A DNA stretch of 64,000 nt, taken from assembly GCA_964526295.1 (NCBI GenBank), contig CAZGKW010000001.1:62001-126000 (forward strand), written 5' to 3'. The position numbers and the translations under genes are program-made. Within the stretch, counting starts at the first letter, position 1; every line of letters begins with the position of its first letter. Under the pieces are notes generated by a model. The model did not search any database. It was given only the letters and a program-made list of their open reading frames with translations, and was not told where the DNA came from. The stretch is from CAZGKW01 sp964526295 (GTDB lineage Bacteria; Planctomycetota; Phycisphaerae; FEN-1346). Positions 53,847 to 63,134 of the stretch are shown here, piece by piece.

Positions 53847-56663
53847 ATGAAACGCGAACTCAAGATCCTCCTGGCGGTGGTCATCGCCGGCTTCGCCTTC
53901 TGGGCGATCGGCAAGCTGGTCGTCCTGTGGGCCGACTACCTGTGGTTCGATTCGCTGGGCTACGCGGGCGTTTTCAAGACGGCGCTCGCCTCCAAGGCCG
54001 GCCTGGGTCTGGCGGTCTTCGTCGTGATCGGGGCGTGGCTCACGGGGAACGTCCTGCTGGCCTCGAAGCTCTCGCCCGGCATCCGGCTGAGCTTCCAGGA
54101 CGTGCATCCGTGGCTGACGCCGCTTCGGCTGAAACTGCTCGTCCGCGGCGTCGCGGTCCTCGTCATCGTCGCCGTGACGGTGGGCCTGGCCACCGGCTAT
54201 GCGGGCGACTGGTACCTGGTGCAGCAGTTCCTCAACCGGACGGCGTTCGGGTGGTCCGACCCGGTCCTGGGCTACGACGCCTCGTGGTACGTGTTCGTCC
54301 TGCCGGTGGTGGAGCAGGTCCAGCGTTTCGTGGCCCTGCTGGCTGGCATCGGGCTGGTGGCGGCGGGGGCGGCCTACGTCGTCGGCGGCGCCGTCGGGTC
54401 CCGCTACATCCGGATGACGCGGGCGGCGACGCGGCACGTGGCGGCCGTGGGGGTCCTGTTCTTCCTGGCGGTGGCCTGGGGCTACTGGCTGGGCCGGTTC
54501 GGCCTGCTCCTGCGGCAGGACGGGGCGGTCTACGGCGTGGGCTGGACGGACGCCCACGTCCGCATCCCGGCCTACAACCTGATGGTCCTGGTGGCGGTGG
54601 CCACGGCGGCCCTGGTGGGCGTCGCCGGGTGGCTCCAGCAGAAGAAGCCCGCCTTGGTGGGCGGGGGGCTGCTCGTCGGGCTGCACGTCGTGGCGATCTG
54701 GATCGTCCCGACGGCCATGCAGGCCCTCAAGGTGCGGCCCAACGAGCTGGAGGTCGAGGCCCCGTACCTGGCCCACAACATCGCCGCGACCCAGTACGCC
54801 TTCGGCCTGGACGAGGTCCAGGTCCAGGAGTACCCCGCCCAGCCGGCCCTGACGGCGGCCGACATCGAGGCCTCGCCCGGCACGCTGAACAACATCCGCC
54901 TGTGGGACTATCGCGTACTTCAGGACGTGTACCGCGAGCTCCAGGGCCTCCGCACGTATTACTACTTCAACGAGGCCGACGTCGACCGGTACCACCTCGA
55001 CGGCGACTACCGCCAGGTCAGCCTGGGGGTCCGCGAGCTGTACCAGGCCGAGCTCGACCCTCTGAGCCGCACATGGGTCAACGACCACCTGGTCTACACC
55101 CACGGGTACGGGCTGGTGATGAACCCGGTGAACCGGGTCCAGCCGGACGGGACGCCGGAGTTCTGGGTCCGCGACATCCCGCCGCAGGTCGCCGAGGGGG
55201 TGCCGCTGGAGGTGGCGCGGCCGGGGATCTACTTCGGCGAGGCCACGTCGCGGATGGCCGGGAATCGGGACCGGGCCCTCCGCCACACGTACGTCTTCGT
55301 TCGGACCACGGAGCAGGAATTCGACTACCCCCTCGGCGACGTGAACCAGGAGGCCCGCTACGAGGGGACGGCCGGGGTGCCGGTCGACTCGTTGACGCGA
55401 AGGCTCCTGTTCGCCTACTACTTCGGCGACGTCAACATCCTGCTGACCGGCGCGTTCACGGACGAGACCCGGGTGCTGTGGCGCCGCGAGGTCCGGCGGC
55501 GCATCGCCACCCTCGCCCCGTTCCTCGTGCCCGACGAGGACCCCTACCCCGTGCTGCACGAGGGCCGCATCCTGTGGATCGTCGACGCCTACACCCGGAC
55601 GTTCCGGTTCCCCTACAGCGCGAACGTGGGGCACACGGACGTGCGGTTCCGGGCCTACGACCGGCTGCCCAACTACATCCGCAACTCGGTGAAGGTGGTC
55701 GTCGACGCCTATGACGGGACCGTGACGTTCTACGTGGTGGATGCGTCGGACCCGCTCGTCGCCACGGCCCGGAAGGTCTTCCCCGGCCTGTTCCGCGACC
55801 TGGGCGAGATGCCCGAGGGCCTCCGCAGGCACCTCCGCTATCCGCTGTACCTCTTCAACACCCAGGCCGAGCGCTACATGGCCTATCACATGGAGGACCC
55901 GCAGGTCTTCTACAACAAGGAGGACCTGTGGGAGCGGCCCCGCGAGTTCAAGTGGGACCGCCGCCGCCAGCGGAACCTGAGCGCCGAGGTCAACGCCTAC
56001 TACGTCATCATGACCCTCCCAGGTGCCGACGATCCGGAATATCTCCTTATGCTTCCTTTCACACCGCGGAACAAGAACAACATGGTCGGCTGGATGGCCG
56101 GCCGATGCGACGACGAGCACTACGGCAAGCTCCTCGTGTTCCAGTTCCCCAAGGGCAAGATCGTCCAGGGGCCCAGCCAGGTCGAGGCCCGCATCGACAA
56201 GTCCGACGAGATCAGCCGACAGATCACCCTGTGGGACCAGATGGGCAGCCGCGTCATCCGCGGCAACCTCCTGGTCATCCCCGTCCGCGACTCGGTCCTC
56301 TACGTCGAGCCGCTTTACCTCGACAGCGAGCAGACGCCGTTCCCGGAGCTGAAGCGGGTGATCGTGGCCACGGACGACCGGCTGGCGATGCGGAACACGC
56401 TGGCCGAAGCGCTGGAGGCCGTCTTCGGCGAGGCCGCGCCCGTCGCCGCGTCCCCGGGGCCGGAGCGGCCCGGGCCGACGGCCGACTTGGCCGCGCTGGC
56501 CCGCGAAGCGGAGCGCCTTTTCACCGAGGCCCGCCGCTTCCAGCGCGAGGGCGACTGGGCCGCCTACGGAGAGACGATGGACCGTCTGAAAGAGGCCCTC
56601 ACGCGCCTGGCCGAGAAGGCCGCGCCTGCCGAGGAGTCCCATTCCCCGCCCGAAAAGCCTTGA
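53847..56663 (+). CDS. UPF0182 (COG1615) large membrane protein
   Basis: A 938-residue integral membrane protein of unknown function. Seven or so transmembrane helices fill residues 1-300, starting with KILLAVVIAGFAFWAIGKL and WADYLWFDSLGY, the family signature. The long outer region contains TRTFRFPYS, RNSVKVVVDAYDGTV and DVNILLTGAFTDETR, all typical. The C-terminal 70 residues are helical. I start at the ATG at 53847; the ribosome-binding site is poor. Its stop codon lies inside the -35 box of the tyrS promoter. Confidence 0.92.
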   Translation: MKRELKILLAVVIAGFAFWAIGKLVVLWADYLWFDSLGYAGVFKTALASKAGLGLAVFVVIGAWLTGNVLLASKLSPGIRLSFQDVHPWLTPLRLKLLVRGVAVLVIVAVTVGLATGYAGDWYLVQQFLNRTAFGWSDPVLGYDASWYVFVLPVVEQVQRFVALLAGIGLVAAGAAYVVGGAVGSRYIRMTRAATRHVAAVGVLFFLAVAWGYWLGRFGLLLRQDGAVYGVGWTDAHVRIPAYNLMVLVAVATAALVGVAGWLQQKKPALVGGGLLVGLHVVAIWIVPTAMQALKVRPNELEVEAPYLAHNIAATQYAFGLDEVQVQEYPAQPALTAADIEASPGTLNNIRLWDYRVLQDVYRELQGLRTYYYFNEADVDRYHLDGDYRQVSLGVRELYQAELDPLSRTWVNDHLVYTHGYGLVMNPVNRVQPDGTPEFWVRDIPPQVAEGVPLEVARPGIYFGEATSRMAGNRDRALRHTYVFVRTTEQEFDYPLGDVNQEARYEGTAGVPVDSLTRRLLFAYYFGDVNILLTGAFTDETRVLWRREVRRRIATLAPFLVPDEDPYPVLHEGRILWIVDAYTRTFRFPYSANVGHTDVRFRAYDRLPNYIRNSVKVVVDAYDGTVTFYVVDASDPLVATARKVFPGLFRDLGEMPEGLRRHLRYPLYLFNTQAERYMAYHMEDPQVFYNKEDLWERPREFKWDRRRQRNLSAEVNAYYVIMTLPGADDPEYLLMLPFTPRNKNNMVGWMAGRCDDEHYGKLLVFQFPKGKIVQGPSQVEARIDKSDEISRQITLWDQMGSRVIRGNLLVIPVRDSVLYVEPLYLDSEQTPFPELKRVIVATDDRLAMRNTLAEALEAVFGEAAPVAASPGPERPGPTADLAALAREAERLFTEARRFQREGDWAAYGETMDRLKEALTRLAEKAAPAEESHSPPEKP

Positions 56664-56687
56664 ACGCCCCGCCTGCCGCCCTATCAT
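56660..56687 (+). promoter_or_regulatory. Promoter of tyrS
   Basis: TTGAAC (56660-56665), 16-nt spacer, TATCAT (56682-56687). The -35 overlaps the UPF0182 stop. Predicted leader about 39 nt; no T-box-like structure fits in so short a leader. Confidence 0.6.
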
Positions 56688-56732
56688 AGCCCGCCCTGTC
56701 GATACGCTCGGCGCGCCGAACGGACTACGCCC

Positions 56733-57980
56733 ATGGACCCGCAGACCATCCCGCAGGCGGCCAAGAAAGAGGCGGCACGCCAGTTGGACGTGCTGCGCCG
56801 CGGAACCGTCCACATCTACACCGAGGACGAGCTCCTCGAGAAGCTCGCCCTGGCCGCCGCCGAGGGCCGCCAGCTCCGCATCAAGCTCGGCATGGACCCG
56901 ACCGCCCCGGACATCCACCTGGGCCACACGGTCGTCCTCTCGAAGATGCGGCAGTTCCAGGACTTCGGCCACCGGGCCGTCCTCATCATCGGCGACTACA
57001 CCGCCCGCGTCGGCGACCCCTCGGGCCAGGACCACACCCGGCCGGTCCTGTCGGACGAGGCCATCCGCGCCAACGCCGAGACCTATTTCGAGCAGGCCGG
57101 CAAGGTCCTCGACACGGGCCCCGAGAAGCTCGAGATCCGCTACAACAGCCAGTGGCTCGCGGGGCTGACCTTCGCCGACGTCTTGCGCCTGGCGGCCCAG
57201 ACGACCGTCGCCCGGATGCTGGAGCGGGATTCCTTTGAGAAGCGGTACAAGGCGGGCGACCCGATCGGCGTCCATGAATTCCTCTACCCCCTGATGCAGG
57301 GGCACGACTCGGTCGTCATCGAGGCCGACGTGGAGCTCGGCGGCACCGACCAGACGTTCAACTGTCTCGCGGGGCGCGACCTGATGCGCGACGCGGGCGC
57401 CCGGCCCCAGGTCGTCCTCGTCATGCCCCTCCTGGCGGGCCTGGACGGCACGGAGAAGATGTCGAAGTCGAAGGGCAACTACGTCGGCGTCACCGAGCCG
57501 CCCGGCGAGATGTTCGGCAAGATCATGAGCCTCCCCGACGACCGGATGGAGGACTACTGGACGCTCTTGACGGACCGGCCGCTGGCGGAAATCAAGGCCG
57601 ACCTCGCCCGGGAGCATCCGCGGGACGTCAAGGAATCGCTCGCCAAGGCGCTCGTGGCGCGATACCACGACGCGGGAGCGGCCGAGTCGGCCGCCGAGGA
57701 GTTTCGCCGCGTCTTCGCCGAGAAAGAGACGCCCACCGACGTGCCGGAGACGGTCGTGCCGAGGGGCGAGCTGGACGAGACGGGGCGGATGGGCCTGGCC
57801 CGGCTTATCGTGACGGTGGGCTTCGCCCCCAGCAACAGCGAGGCGATGCGGCTCATCAAGCAGGGCGCCGTGGGCCTCGACGACGAGACGATCGACGATC
57901 CGCGGGCCTTCGTCGAGGTCCGAGGCGGCGAGACACTCCGCGTGGGGAAGCGCCGCTGGGCCCGCCTGACCGTCGAGTAA
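56733..57980 (+). CDS. tyrS: Tyrosyl-tRNA synthetase
   Basis: Charges tRNA-Tyr. The 415-residue class I enzyme has the HIGH-like HLGH (residues 69-72), KMSKSKGN (near 246), the tyrosine-binding region with LYPLMQGHDSV, and a C-terminal S4 RNA-binding domain (about 350-415). The absence of the longer insert in the C-terminal half places it with the TyrZ-like bacterial branch. The ATG has only a weak ribosome-binding site. Confidence 0.96.
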   Translation: MDPQTIPQAAKKEAARQLDVLRRGTVHIYTEDELLEKLALAAAEGRQLRIKLGMDPTAPDIHLGHTVVLSKMRQFQDFGHRAVLIIGDYTARVGDPSGQDHTRPVLSDEAIRANAETYFEQAGKVLDTGPEKLEIRYNSQWLAGLTFADVLRLAAQTTVARMLERDSFEKRYKAGDPIGVHEFLYPLMQGHDSVVIEADVELGGTDQTFNCLAGRDLMRDAGARPQVVLVMPLLAGLDGTEKMSKSKGNYVGVTEPPGEMFGKIMSLPDDRMEDYWTLLTDRPLAEIKADLAREHPRDVKESLAKALVARYHDAGAAESAAEEFRRVFAEKETPTDVPETVVPRGELDETGRMGLARLIVTVGFAPSNSEAMRLIKQGAVGLDDETIDDPRAFVEVRGGETLRVGKRRWARLTVE

Positions 57981-58085
57981 CGCCGCCCGCCGCGCCGCGG
58001 GCCCGCCCGCCGCAGCCTTGGCGAAGGCGGGGTACGTTCTGACGGGCAGTCCGTCACAGAAGCTACGGAACCAAGGAGCCACCGG

Positions 58086-59135
58086 ATGTTCAATGCGGCC
58101 ATCGTCGGATGCGGCAACATCGGCAAGGGCCATGCCAAGGCCTACCAGGAGACGAAGGAGGTCCGCCTGGAGGCCGTCGTCGACATCGAAGGCCAGTGCG
58201 CCATCGACCTCCACGAGATGTACGACGTCCCCTGCTACACCCACGTCGACCAGGTCCTGGAGCGCGACGACATCGACTTCATCGACGTCTGCACACCCAG
58301 CGGCCTGCACGGCGACATCGCCATCGCCGCCGCCGGCGCCGGCAAGCACTGCATCGTCGAGAAGCCCCTCGACGTCACCCCCCAGCGGTGCGACGAGATC
58401 ATCGAGGCGTTCCGGGAGTCCGGCACCGTCCTCGGCGGCATCTACCAGCACCGATACCACGACGACGTCCGCAAGGCGAAACAGGCCATCGCCGCCGGAC
58501 GACTCGGACGCATCACCCTGGCCAACTGCCTCACCCCCTGGTGGCGGAGCCAGGCCTACTACGACTCCGGCGACTGGCGGGGCACGTGGAAGCTCGACGG
58601 CGGCGGGGCCCTCATGAACCAGTCCATCCACGCCATCGACCTGATGGCCTGGCTCGTCGGGCCGGTCAAGTCGCTCACCGCCTACACGGCCCTCCTGACG
58701 CACCAGCGGGTCGAGATCGAGGACCTCGCCGTCGCCGTCTGCAAGTTCGACAGCGGCGCCCTCGGCGTCATCCAGGGCACCACCGCCGCCTATCCCGGCA
58801 CCGGCGTCGAGCACCAGGTCATGGGCAACGACGGCATGGTCTACCTCAAGAGCGACCGCATCACCTTGTGGAAGCTCCGCGACGAGGAGGGCAAGGAAGA
58901 GGCCGGGCCCGTCGCGGCCGGCGAAGGCGAGTCCGCCTCCAGCGACCCCACGGTCCTCTCGGAGAACCTGTTTACCCGGAACCTCGACGACATCGCCCGG
59001 GCCGCCCGAACCGGCGGACAGCCGTGTGTCACCGGCGAGGAGGCCAAGCGGGCCGTCGAGATCATCTGCGCCATCTACGAGTCGGCCCGCTCGGGCAAAG
59101 AGGTGACGCTGCCGCTCATGGAGTTCCATGCGTAG
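58086..59135 (+). CDS. Gfo/Idh/MocA family oxidoreductase
   Basis: A 349-residue NAD(P)-dependent dehydrogenase. Rossmann motif AAIVGCGNIGKGHAKAY; EKPLD with the conserved lysine; WRGTWKLDGGGALMNQSIHAIDL, the usual substrate-site signature with the catalytic-region histidine. AAGGAG lies 8 nt before the ATG. Not closely similar to the other member at 20631-21770 (different insertions, no basic tail). It stands alone between tyrS and der. Substrate unknown, probably a sugar or inositol derivative. Confidence 0.92.
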   Translation: MFNAAIVGCGNIGKGHAKAYQETKEVRLEAVVDIEGQCAIDLHEMYDVPCYTHVDQVLERDDIDFIDVCTPSGLHGDIAIAAAGAGKHCIVEKPLDVTPQRCDEIIEAFRESGTVLGGIYQHRYHDDVRKAKQAIAAGRLGRITLANCLTPWWRSQAYYDSGDWRGTWKLDGGGALMNQSIHAIDLMAWLVGPVKSLTAYTALLTHQRVEIEDLAVAVCKFDSGALGVIQGTTAAYPGTGVEHQVMGNDGMVYLKSDRITLWKLRDEEGKEEAGPVAAGEGESASSDPTVLSENLFTRNLDDIARAARTGGQPCVTGEEAKRAVEIICAIYESARSGKEVTLPLMEFHA

Positions 59136-59286
59136 ACCGACGCAGAAGCGGGGAGCGCCTTTCGAGCCCGCCGCGGGCCCCTCCTGCGAAGCCCGACGGG
59201 CGAAGCAGGTAGCGGCGGGTTGCGTGCTGCCGGGTTGACCGGTTCACTCGCATAACTTGCACCACGGCTGCGCAGGTGAAGTTGCC

Positions 59287-60675
59287 ATGTCGTTGCCCAT
59301 CGTCGCCATCGTGGGCCGGCCCAACGTCGGCAAGTCCAGCCTCCTGAACTGCCTCGCCCGCCAGCGGATCGCCATCGTCGAGCCCACCGCCGGCGTCACC
59401 CGAGACCGCGTCTCCGCCCTCGTCGAGCACGAGGACCGGTGGTTCGAGCTGGTCGACACCGGCGGCATGGGCATCGAGTCGAAGGCCGGGCTGGCCGCCG
59501 ACGTCGACCGCCAGATCGCCACCGCCATCGCCGAGGCGTCACTCGTCCTGTTCGTGGTCGACGTCCGCGACGGTCTCGTGCCGCTCGACCGGCACGTCGC
59601 CGACCGCCTCCGGCCGGTCGAGGCACCCGTCATCGTGGCCGCCAACAAGGCCGACACGGACCGCCTGGAGACCGCGGCGGCCGAGTTCCACGCCCTGGGG
59701 TACGAGCCGGTCCTTCCCGTGAGCGCCAAGCACCGCCGCGGCCGGCGGGAGCTGCTCGAGGCCGTCCGGGCCGCCCTGCCCTCCGCCTCCGCCGACGAGG
59801 CCCCCGCCGACGTCGCCATGAAGATCGCCGTCGTCGGCAAACGCAACGCCGGCAAGAGCGCCTTCATCAACGCCCTCGCCGGAAGCGAGCGGGTCATCGT
59901 CTCGGAGGTCCCCGGCACGACACGCGACGCCGTCGACGTCCCCTTCGAGAAGGACGGACTGACCTATGTCGCGATCGACACGGCCGGCCTCCGCAAGCGA
60001 AAGGCCCTCTCCGGCGACATCGAGTTCTACTCCATGACCCGGGCCCTCGCCTCGATCCGACGGGCCGACGTCGTCCTCTTCCTGATCGACGCCGCCGTCC
60101 CCGTCAGCCGCGTCGACAAGAAGCTCGGCGCCGAGATCGAGAAGCAGATGAAACCGGTCGTCATCGTCGTCAACAAGTGGGACCTGGCGAAGGACCGGGC
60201 CACCACCGCCGCGTACACGGACTACCTGACCGAGGTGTTGCCGGGCCTGGCCTGGGCCCCGCTGGCGTTCACCACGGCGACCGAGTCGCGAAACGTCCTG
60301 AGCGTCATCGACCTGGCGCGGAGCCTGTACAAGCAGGCCTGCACGCGGGTGCCGACGGCCGAGCTGAACCGCGTGGTGGAGGACGCGATCCGGGCCCGCC
60401 GTCCGCCCTCGCCTCGGGCCCGCCTGCCGAGGGTCTACTTCGCCACGCAGGTGGCCGTCCGGCCGCCGACGATCGTCCTCTCGGTCAACGACCCGGACCT
60501 GTTTCGCGAGGATTACCGGCGATTCATCGAAAACCGTTTCCGGGACGAGCTGCCCTTCCCCGAGGTGCCCATCCGCCTCGTCCTCCGCGCCCACCGCCAG
60601 AAGGCCCCCCGACCCGACCACAAGAAGCACCGCCCCAAAGGCCGCGCCGGCGCCCCCCGCCGAGGCCACTCGTAG
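59287..60675 (+). CDS. der: Double-GTPase ribosome assembly factor Der (EngA)
   Basis: Essential GTPase for 50S assembly with two tandem G domains and a KH-like C-terminus. The 462-residue protein has G1 loops GRPNVGKS (near residue 10) and GKRNAGKS (near 185), DTGG and DTAG as G3, NKAD and NKWD as G4. The second G1 has Arg-Asn-Ala where most have Pro-Asn-Val, a mild change. The basic tail after KAPRPDHKKH is longer than usual. AGGTGA lies 8 nt before the ATG. Confidence 0.96.
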   Translation: MSLPIVAIVGRPNVGKSSLLNCLARQRIAIVEPTAGVTRDRVSALVEHEDRWFELVDTGGMGIESKAGLAADVDRQIATAIAEASLVLFVVDVRDGLVPLDRHVADRLRPVEAPVIVAANKADTDRLETAAAEFHALGYEPVLPVSAKHRRGRRELLEAVRAALPSASADEAPADVAMKIAVVGKRNAGKSAFINALAGSERVIVSEVPGTTRDAVDVPFEKDGLTYVAIDTAGLRKRKALSGDIEFYSMTRALASIRRADVVLFLIDAAVPVSRVDKKLGAEIEKQMKPVVIVVNKWDLAKDRATTAAYTDYLTEVLPGLAWAPLAFTTATESRNVLSVIDLARSLYKQACTRVPTAELNRVVEDAIRARRPPSPRARLPRVYFATQVAVRPPTIVLSVNDPDLFREDYRRFIENRFRDELPFPEVPIRLVLRAHRQKAPRPDHKKHRPKGRAGAPRRGHS

Positions 60676-60956
60676 TTCGGTCGGATGTTTCACCGCGGAG
60701 GTCGCGGACAACGCAGTGAACGGCAGATGCCCGATCAGAAGTGAGGAAGCCGGCCCGTCGGACACGTTCTGCGAGGCGGGTCGCCGTGCCCCCCACGCCT
60801 CATGCTGGGGACAAAATACTCCTGGGCCCGGCTGGGCCGGTGCCAGGCAGGCCCTGGCCGCCTGCGAGCTAGCGAACCGGGCGAACGTCTGGCGCGGCTG
60901 CCGGGCGATGGCCGAGCCGGCCGACCTGCAGCAACCCGGGCCCCAGACGATGAGGG
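60676..60956. other. Non-coding stretch left of the IS256-like element
   Basis: About 280 bp after der. Frames on both strands are short, compositionally odd and without ribosome-binding sites; I see no RNA gene or terminator. It runs into the left inverted repeat of the insertion element. Confidence 0.6.
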
Positions 60957-61015
60957 TGTCCCGTTGGCAGTTGAAGGTTCGGTTGGCAGCTCCGGGTTCA
61001 TGGTATCGTCCTTGC

Positions 61016-61831
61016 TCACGCGGCAAGGTCGTCCGTTGATGCCGGCGGCCCGGCGTTACCGGCGGGCGTCTCGGCCGAAGCGTCCAGGCCGGCCTTTAAG
61101 ATCCACAGGTCTCGATAGCCCATGATGCGGCGGAACCGTTGCTCCGCCGCCGCGAACGCCGCCGCCGACCACCGAAGCGTCATCCCTCCGTCCCGCCACC
61201 GGCTCACTCGACGCGTCCGACGACGCAGGCGCGACTGCGACGACTCGATCGGGTTGGTCGTCACCAGGCACCGCCGAAGACTCGCCGGCAGTCCCAGCCG
61301 GTTCACCGTGAACGTCTCTTCCAGCCCCTCCCGCAGGCTCCCGGCGGCCGAGGGATGTTCCACCTCGAGCCAGTCGGCCTGCTTCCGGAGCCGCGCCAGC
61401 CCTTCGGCCGGGCTCAGGACGGGCCCTTCGGCCGGGCTCAGGACGGGCCCTTCGGCCGGGCTCAGGACAGGCCCTTCCTCGGCCGGCACCTCCACCTCCG
61501 CCCCGGCCCCGGACCCTTTCCGACGCAGGCGGGGCTTCTCGACCCGCACCTTCCGCTCCCGAAGCGTCACCACGCCTCCCTGGCGGCCGTGGCGGCGGAC
61601 CTCGCCGCCGGCACGGCCTGGATGGGGCGGACCACCGGCCACCTCCTCGGCGCTCATCAACAGCAACGCCTCCGCCGTCGCCCGGCCCACCACCTCGATG
61701 ACCTCGTCCACCGCCGCCTCGGACCGTTCCAGCAGGCCCAGCAGCGGCCTCAGCACCTGGCCTTCCCGGGCCAGGAATTCGGCCAACGCGCGGCTGTCTT
61801 TCCCGTCGGCAATCTGGTAGCATCGACCCAT
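61016..61831 (-). pseudogene. IS256-type (mutator) transposase with its catalytic core missing
   Basis: An open frame of 271 codons from the ATG at 61831 (AAAGGAG upstream). The N-terminal part (ATAEALLLMSAEEVAGGP, VRVEKPRLRRKG) and the C-terminal part (SAAGSLREGLEETFTVNRLG, TTNPIESSQSRLRRRTRRVSRW) match the two ends of Transposase_mut proteins. The DDE catalytic segment that should lie between, about 150 residues, is absent and replaced by three copies of an 8-residue unit (GPVLSPAE). The frame survives, but the protein cannot be an active transposase; it could still bind the ends. Confidence 0.8.
61399..61470. repeat. 24-bp repeat, three copies
   Basis: Three nearly identical 24-bp units (gcccttcggccgggctcagg plus acgg) in tandem at 61399-61422, 61423-61446 and 61447-61470, followed by a partial fourth. 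They sit exactly where the transposase core is deleted. The unit resembles a short intergenic repeat seen in many environmental genomes. Confidence 0.9.
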
Positions 61832-61944
61832 GTGGTGGCTCCTTTCGGTTCTTGTTTCCAACCGAATCTTACCGATTCGGCCGGATTGGAGCCGCCACCT
61901 TTTTTTGACCTTCCACTACGGATGGGACAACTTCCGTCAAGAAC

Positions 61945-62142
61945 ATGGAGATTGGCTGGGACCCGAATCGCGGCCCGCACGTAAAAGTACTTGGAGCCGC
62001 CAGACCGCCACAATACAAGGGCTTCAAGACGTTCGGGGAGGGCCTTCAGCATGTGCCTCGGAAGCTGAGGACCAACGAGCAGGTGATCAGAGCAGTTAGA
62101 AAAGCATTGTACTACCAGCGGATGCGGCCCCTGTCGCCCTGA
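61945..62142 (+). CDS. Possible C-terminal remnant of a polymorphic toxin
   Basis: A 65-residue frame: it opens MEIGWDPNRGPHVKV and continues with QYKGFKTFGEGLQHVPRKLR. The GWDP-x-x-GPH-x-x-V opening reminds me of C-terminal toxin modules of RHS/secreted polymorphic toxins, but I cannot name a family. The IS256-like element ends 16 bp upstream, so the 5' part of a larger gene may have been cut off. It ends 14 nt before an Imm32-like gene, the usual toxin-then-immunity order. Lower GC than the host regions. Confidence 0.4.
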   Translation: MEIGWDPNRGPHVKVLGAARPPQYKGFKTFGEGLQHVPRKLRTNEQVIRAVRKALYYQRMRPLSP

Positions 62143-62156
62143 TTCGAGGAACGCGT

Positions 62157-63134
62157 ATGAAACCAAAGCGGCGCGCGTACAGGTATGAAGTTCCTAAGGG
62201 TGTCAAGCCACACCTCATGCCTGGTTGTGGGCGGCCCGCCCCTGGGCAGGAGCTTGCTGTAACGTCGCGCGGGCCGGAGGTTGTCGTTGCCGGCAACGCC
62301 AGCGGCTTGCTCTTTCTTGTGCGGAACCTTCTCGGCCTTCCGTTGCACCTCAACCGCTTGCACGGCATGCACCAGCATCTGCGCGCCGGCGATGAGCTCC
62401 ATCCTGAGAGTCGGGACATGTCCCTCTACGTTGATGATTACGACTACGTCCCGCCTGATCGCAGAACGACCGCACAACGGAAGCGCGGGCTCGCAGGCAT
62501 TCGACGGATCAACAGAAAGCTGCTGCGGGTTACGCAAGCGGCTCTGGAAGACTACACCGACCACCTCGCTGAGGCCGGCATCACGGCCCTCTCACCCTCC
62601 ATGCATGTGTCATGCGGTGAGGCGAGGCGGTACTCGTCGACCATCTCGGTGGACCTCCTGAGCGAGGAGGAGGGTGAAGTGAACGATGTGCTGTCGTTCC
62701 ATACGTTCCTTGAGGGCGCGTGCGTTTTTGGGGTTGATGAACTGCGCCGTTGGCTTGAGGCGCGGCTCTCGGCGCGCGAGGGAGGGATTGCGCCTCCAAG
62801 GAGGGGGCAGCGGACATTCAGCTACACCCTTCCTAGGAACCTGGGGCCAGGGGAGTTCCCGTCGATCCGGCGTCCCGAGGGGGCCAAGCTGCGAGTGGCT
62901 TGGGAAGAGGCGGGATGGGACACGGAGGACGGAATCCGGTGGGTCCAAGAGGTTGTAGTCCGCGGGTACAGCACGGGGTTCATTTGGCTTGCCAGGCACG
63001 TGGTTGCCCTAGCGCTCGTCGTTGAGCGGTGTGGAAGAGCAAGGGAAGTGGTGTTGGATCAGACCTGTGGCCTGGAGCCGGGAAGCGCGAGGCTGGTCCT
63101 CAGAGGCTGGTCCTCAAGTGTGACAGCCTATTGA
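62157..63134 (+). CDS. Imm32-like immunity protein with two copies of the domain
   Basis: A 325-residue protein, clearly lower in GC than the rest of the window. Residues about 45-92 (VVAGNASGLLFLVRNLLGL, then LHPESRDMSLYV) have the Imm32 pattern: GN-x-x-GL-x-x-L, hydrophobic helix, H-x-H-like strand, then a serine-headed strand. Residues about 265-318 (GYSTGFIWLARHVVALA, LEPGSARLVL) repeat that pattern. The middle (about 100-260) is unassigned. GAGGA lies 6 nt before the ATG. The last ten residues may come from the IS630 end, since the stop lies within that element's edge. Assignment is by pattern only. Confidence 0.5.
   Translation: MKPKRRAYRYEVPKGVKPHLMPGCGRPAPGQELAVTSRGPEVVVAGNASGLLFLVRNLLGLPLHLNRLHGMHQHLRAGDELHPESRDMSLYVDDYDYVPPDRRTTAQRKRGLAGIRRINRKLLRVTQAALEDYTDHLAEAGITALSPSMHVSCGEARRYSSTISVDLLSEEEGEVNDVLSFHTFLEGACVFGVDELRRWLEARLSAREGGIAPPRRGQRTFSYTLPRNLGPGEFPSIRRPEGAKLRVAWEEAGWDTEDGIRWVQEVVVRGYSTGFIWLARHVVALALVVERCGRAREVVLDQTCGLEPGSARLVLRGWSSSVTAY
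63089..63116. repeat. 14-bp perfect tandem duplication at the IS630 edge
   Basis: GAGGCTGGTCCTCA occurs twice without a spacer, where the immunity gene meets the IS630-type element. IS630 elements normally duplicate only TA, so this may belong to the element end or to repair at the junction. Confidence 0.8.

Larger units (their letters stand above)
60957..61929 (-). mobile_element. IS256-family element, internally deleted
   Basis: About 970 bp bounded by imperfect inverted repeats: the left end reads TGTCCCGTTGGCAGTTGAAG and, on the other strand, the right end reads TGTCCCATCCGTAGTGGAAG, both continuing to a GGCAGCTCC/GGCGGCTCC segment. Full IS256 elements are about 1.3-1.5 kb; this one lacks the middle of the transposase gene. 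No target-site duplication is apparent. Confidence 0.7.

Noticed and set aside
56688..56732. A T-box riboswitch before tyrS
   Set aside because: The predicted leader is only about 39 nt, far too short for stem I and an antiterminator, and no T-box consensus is seen.
53640..59129. An open frame of over 1800 codons on the minus strand spanning UPF0182, tyrS and part of the next gene
   Set aside because: It is antisense to three well-supported genes, has no recognisable domain and is proline/arginine/valine-rich. Long antisense frames are expected in DNA this GC-rich because stops are rare.
60735..61019. A 94-codon minus-strand frame between der and the IS256-like element
   Set aside because: Its 5' part lies in the inverted repeat of the IS and the rest is arginine/proline/serine-rich with no ribosome-binding site.
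61399..61470. The three 24-bp units as a CRISPR array
   Set aside because: There are no spacers between the units, the units lie within a reading frame, and no cas genes are in the window.
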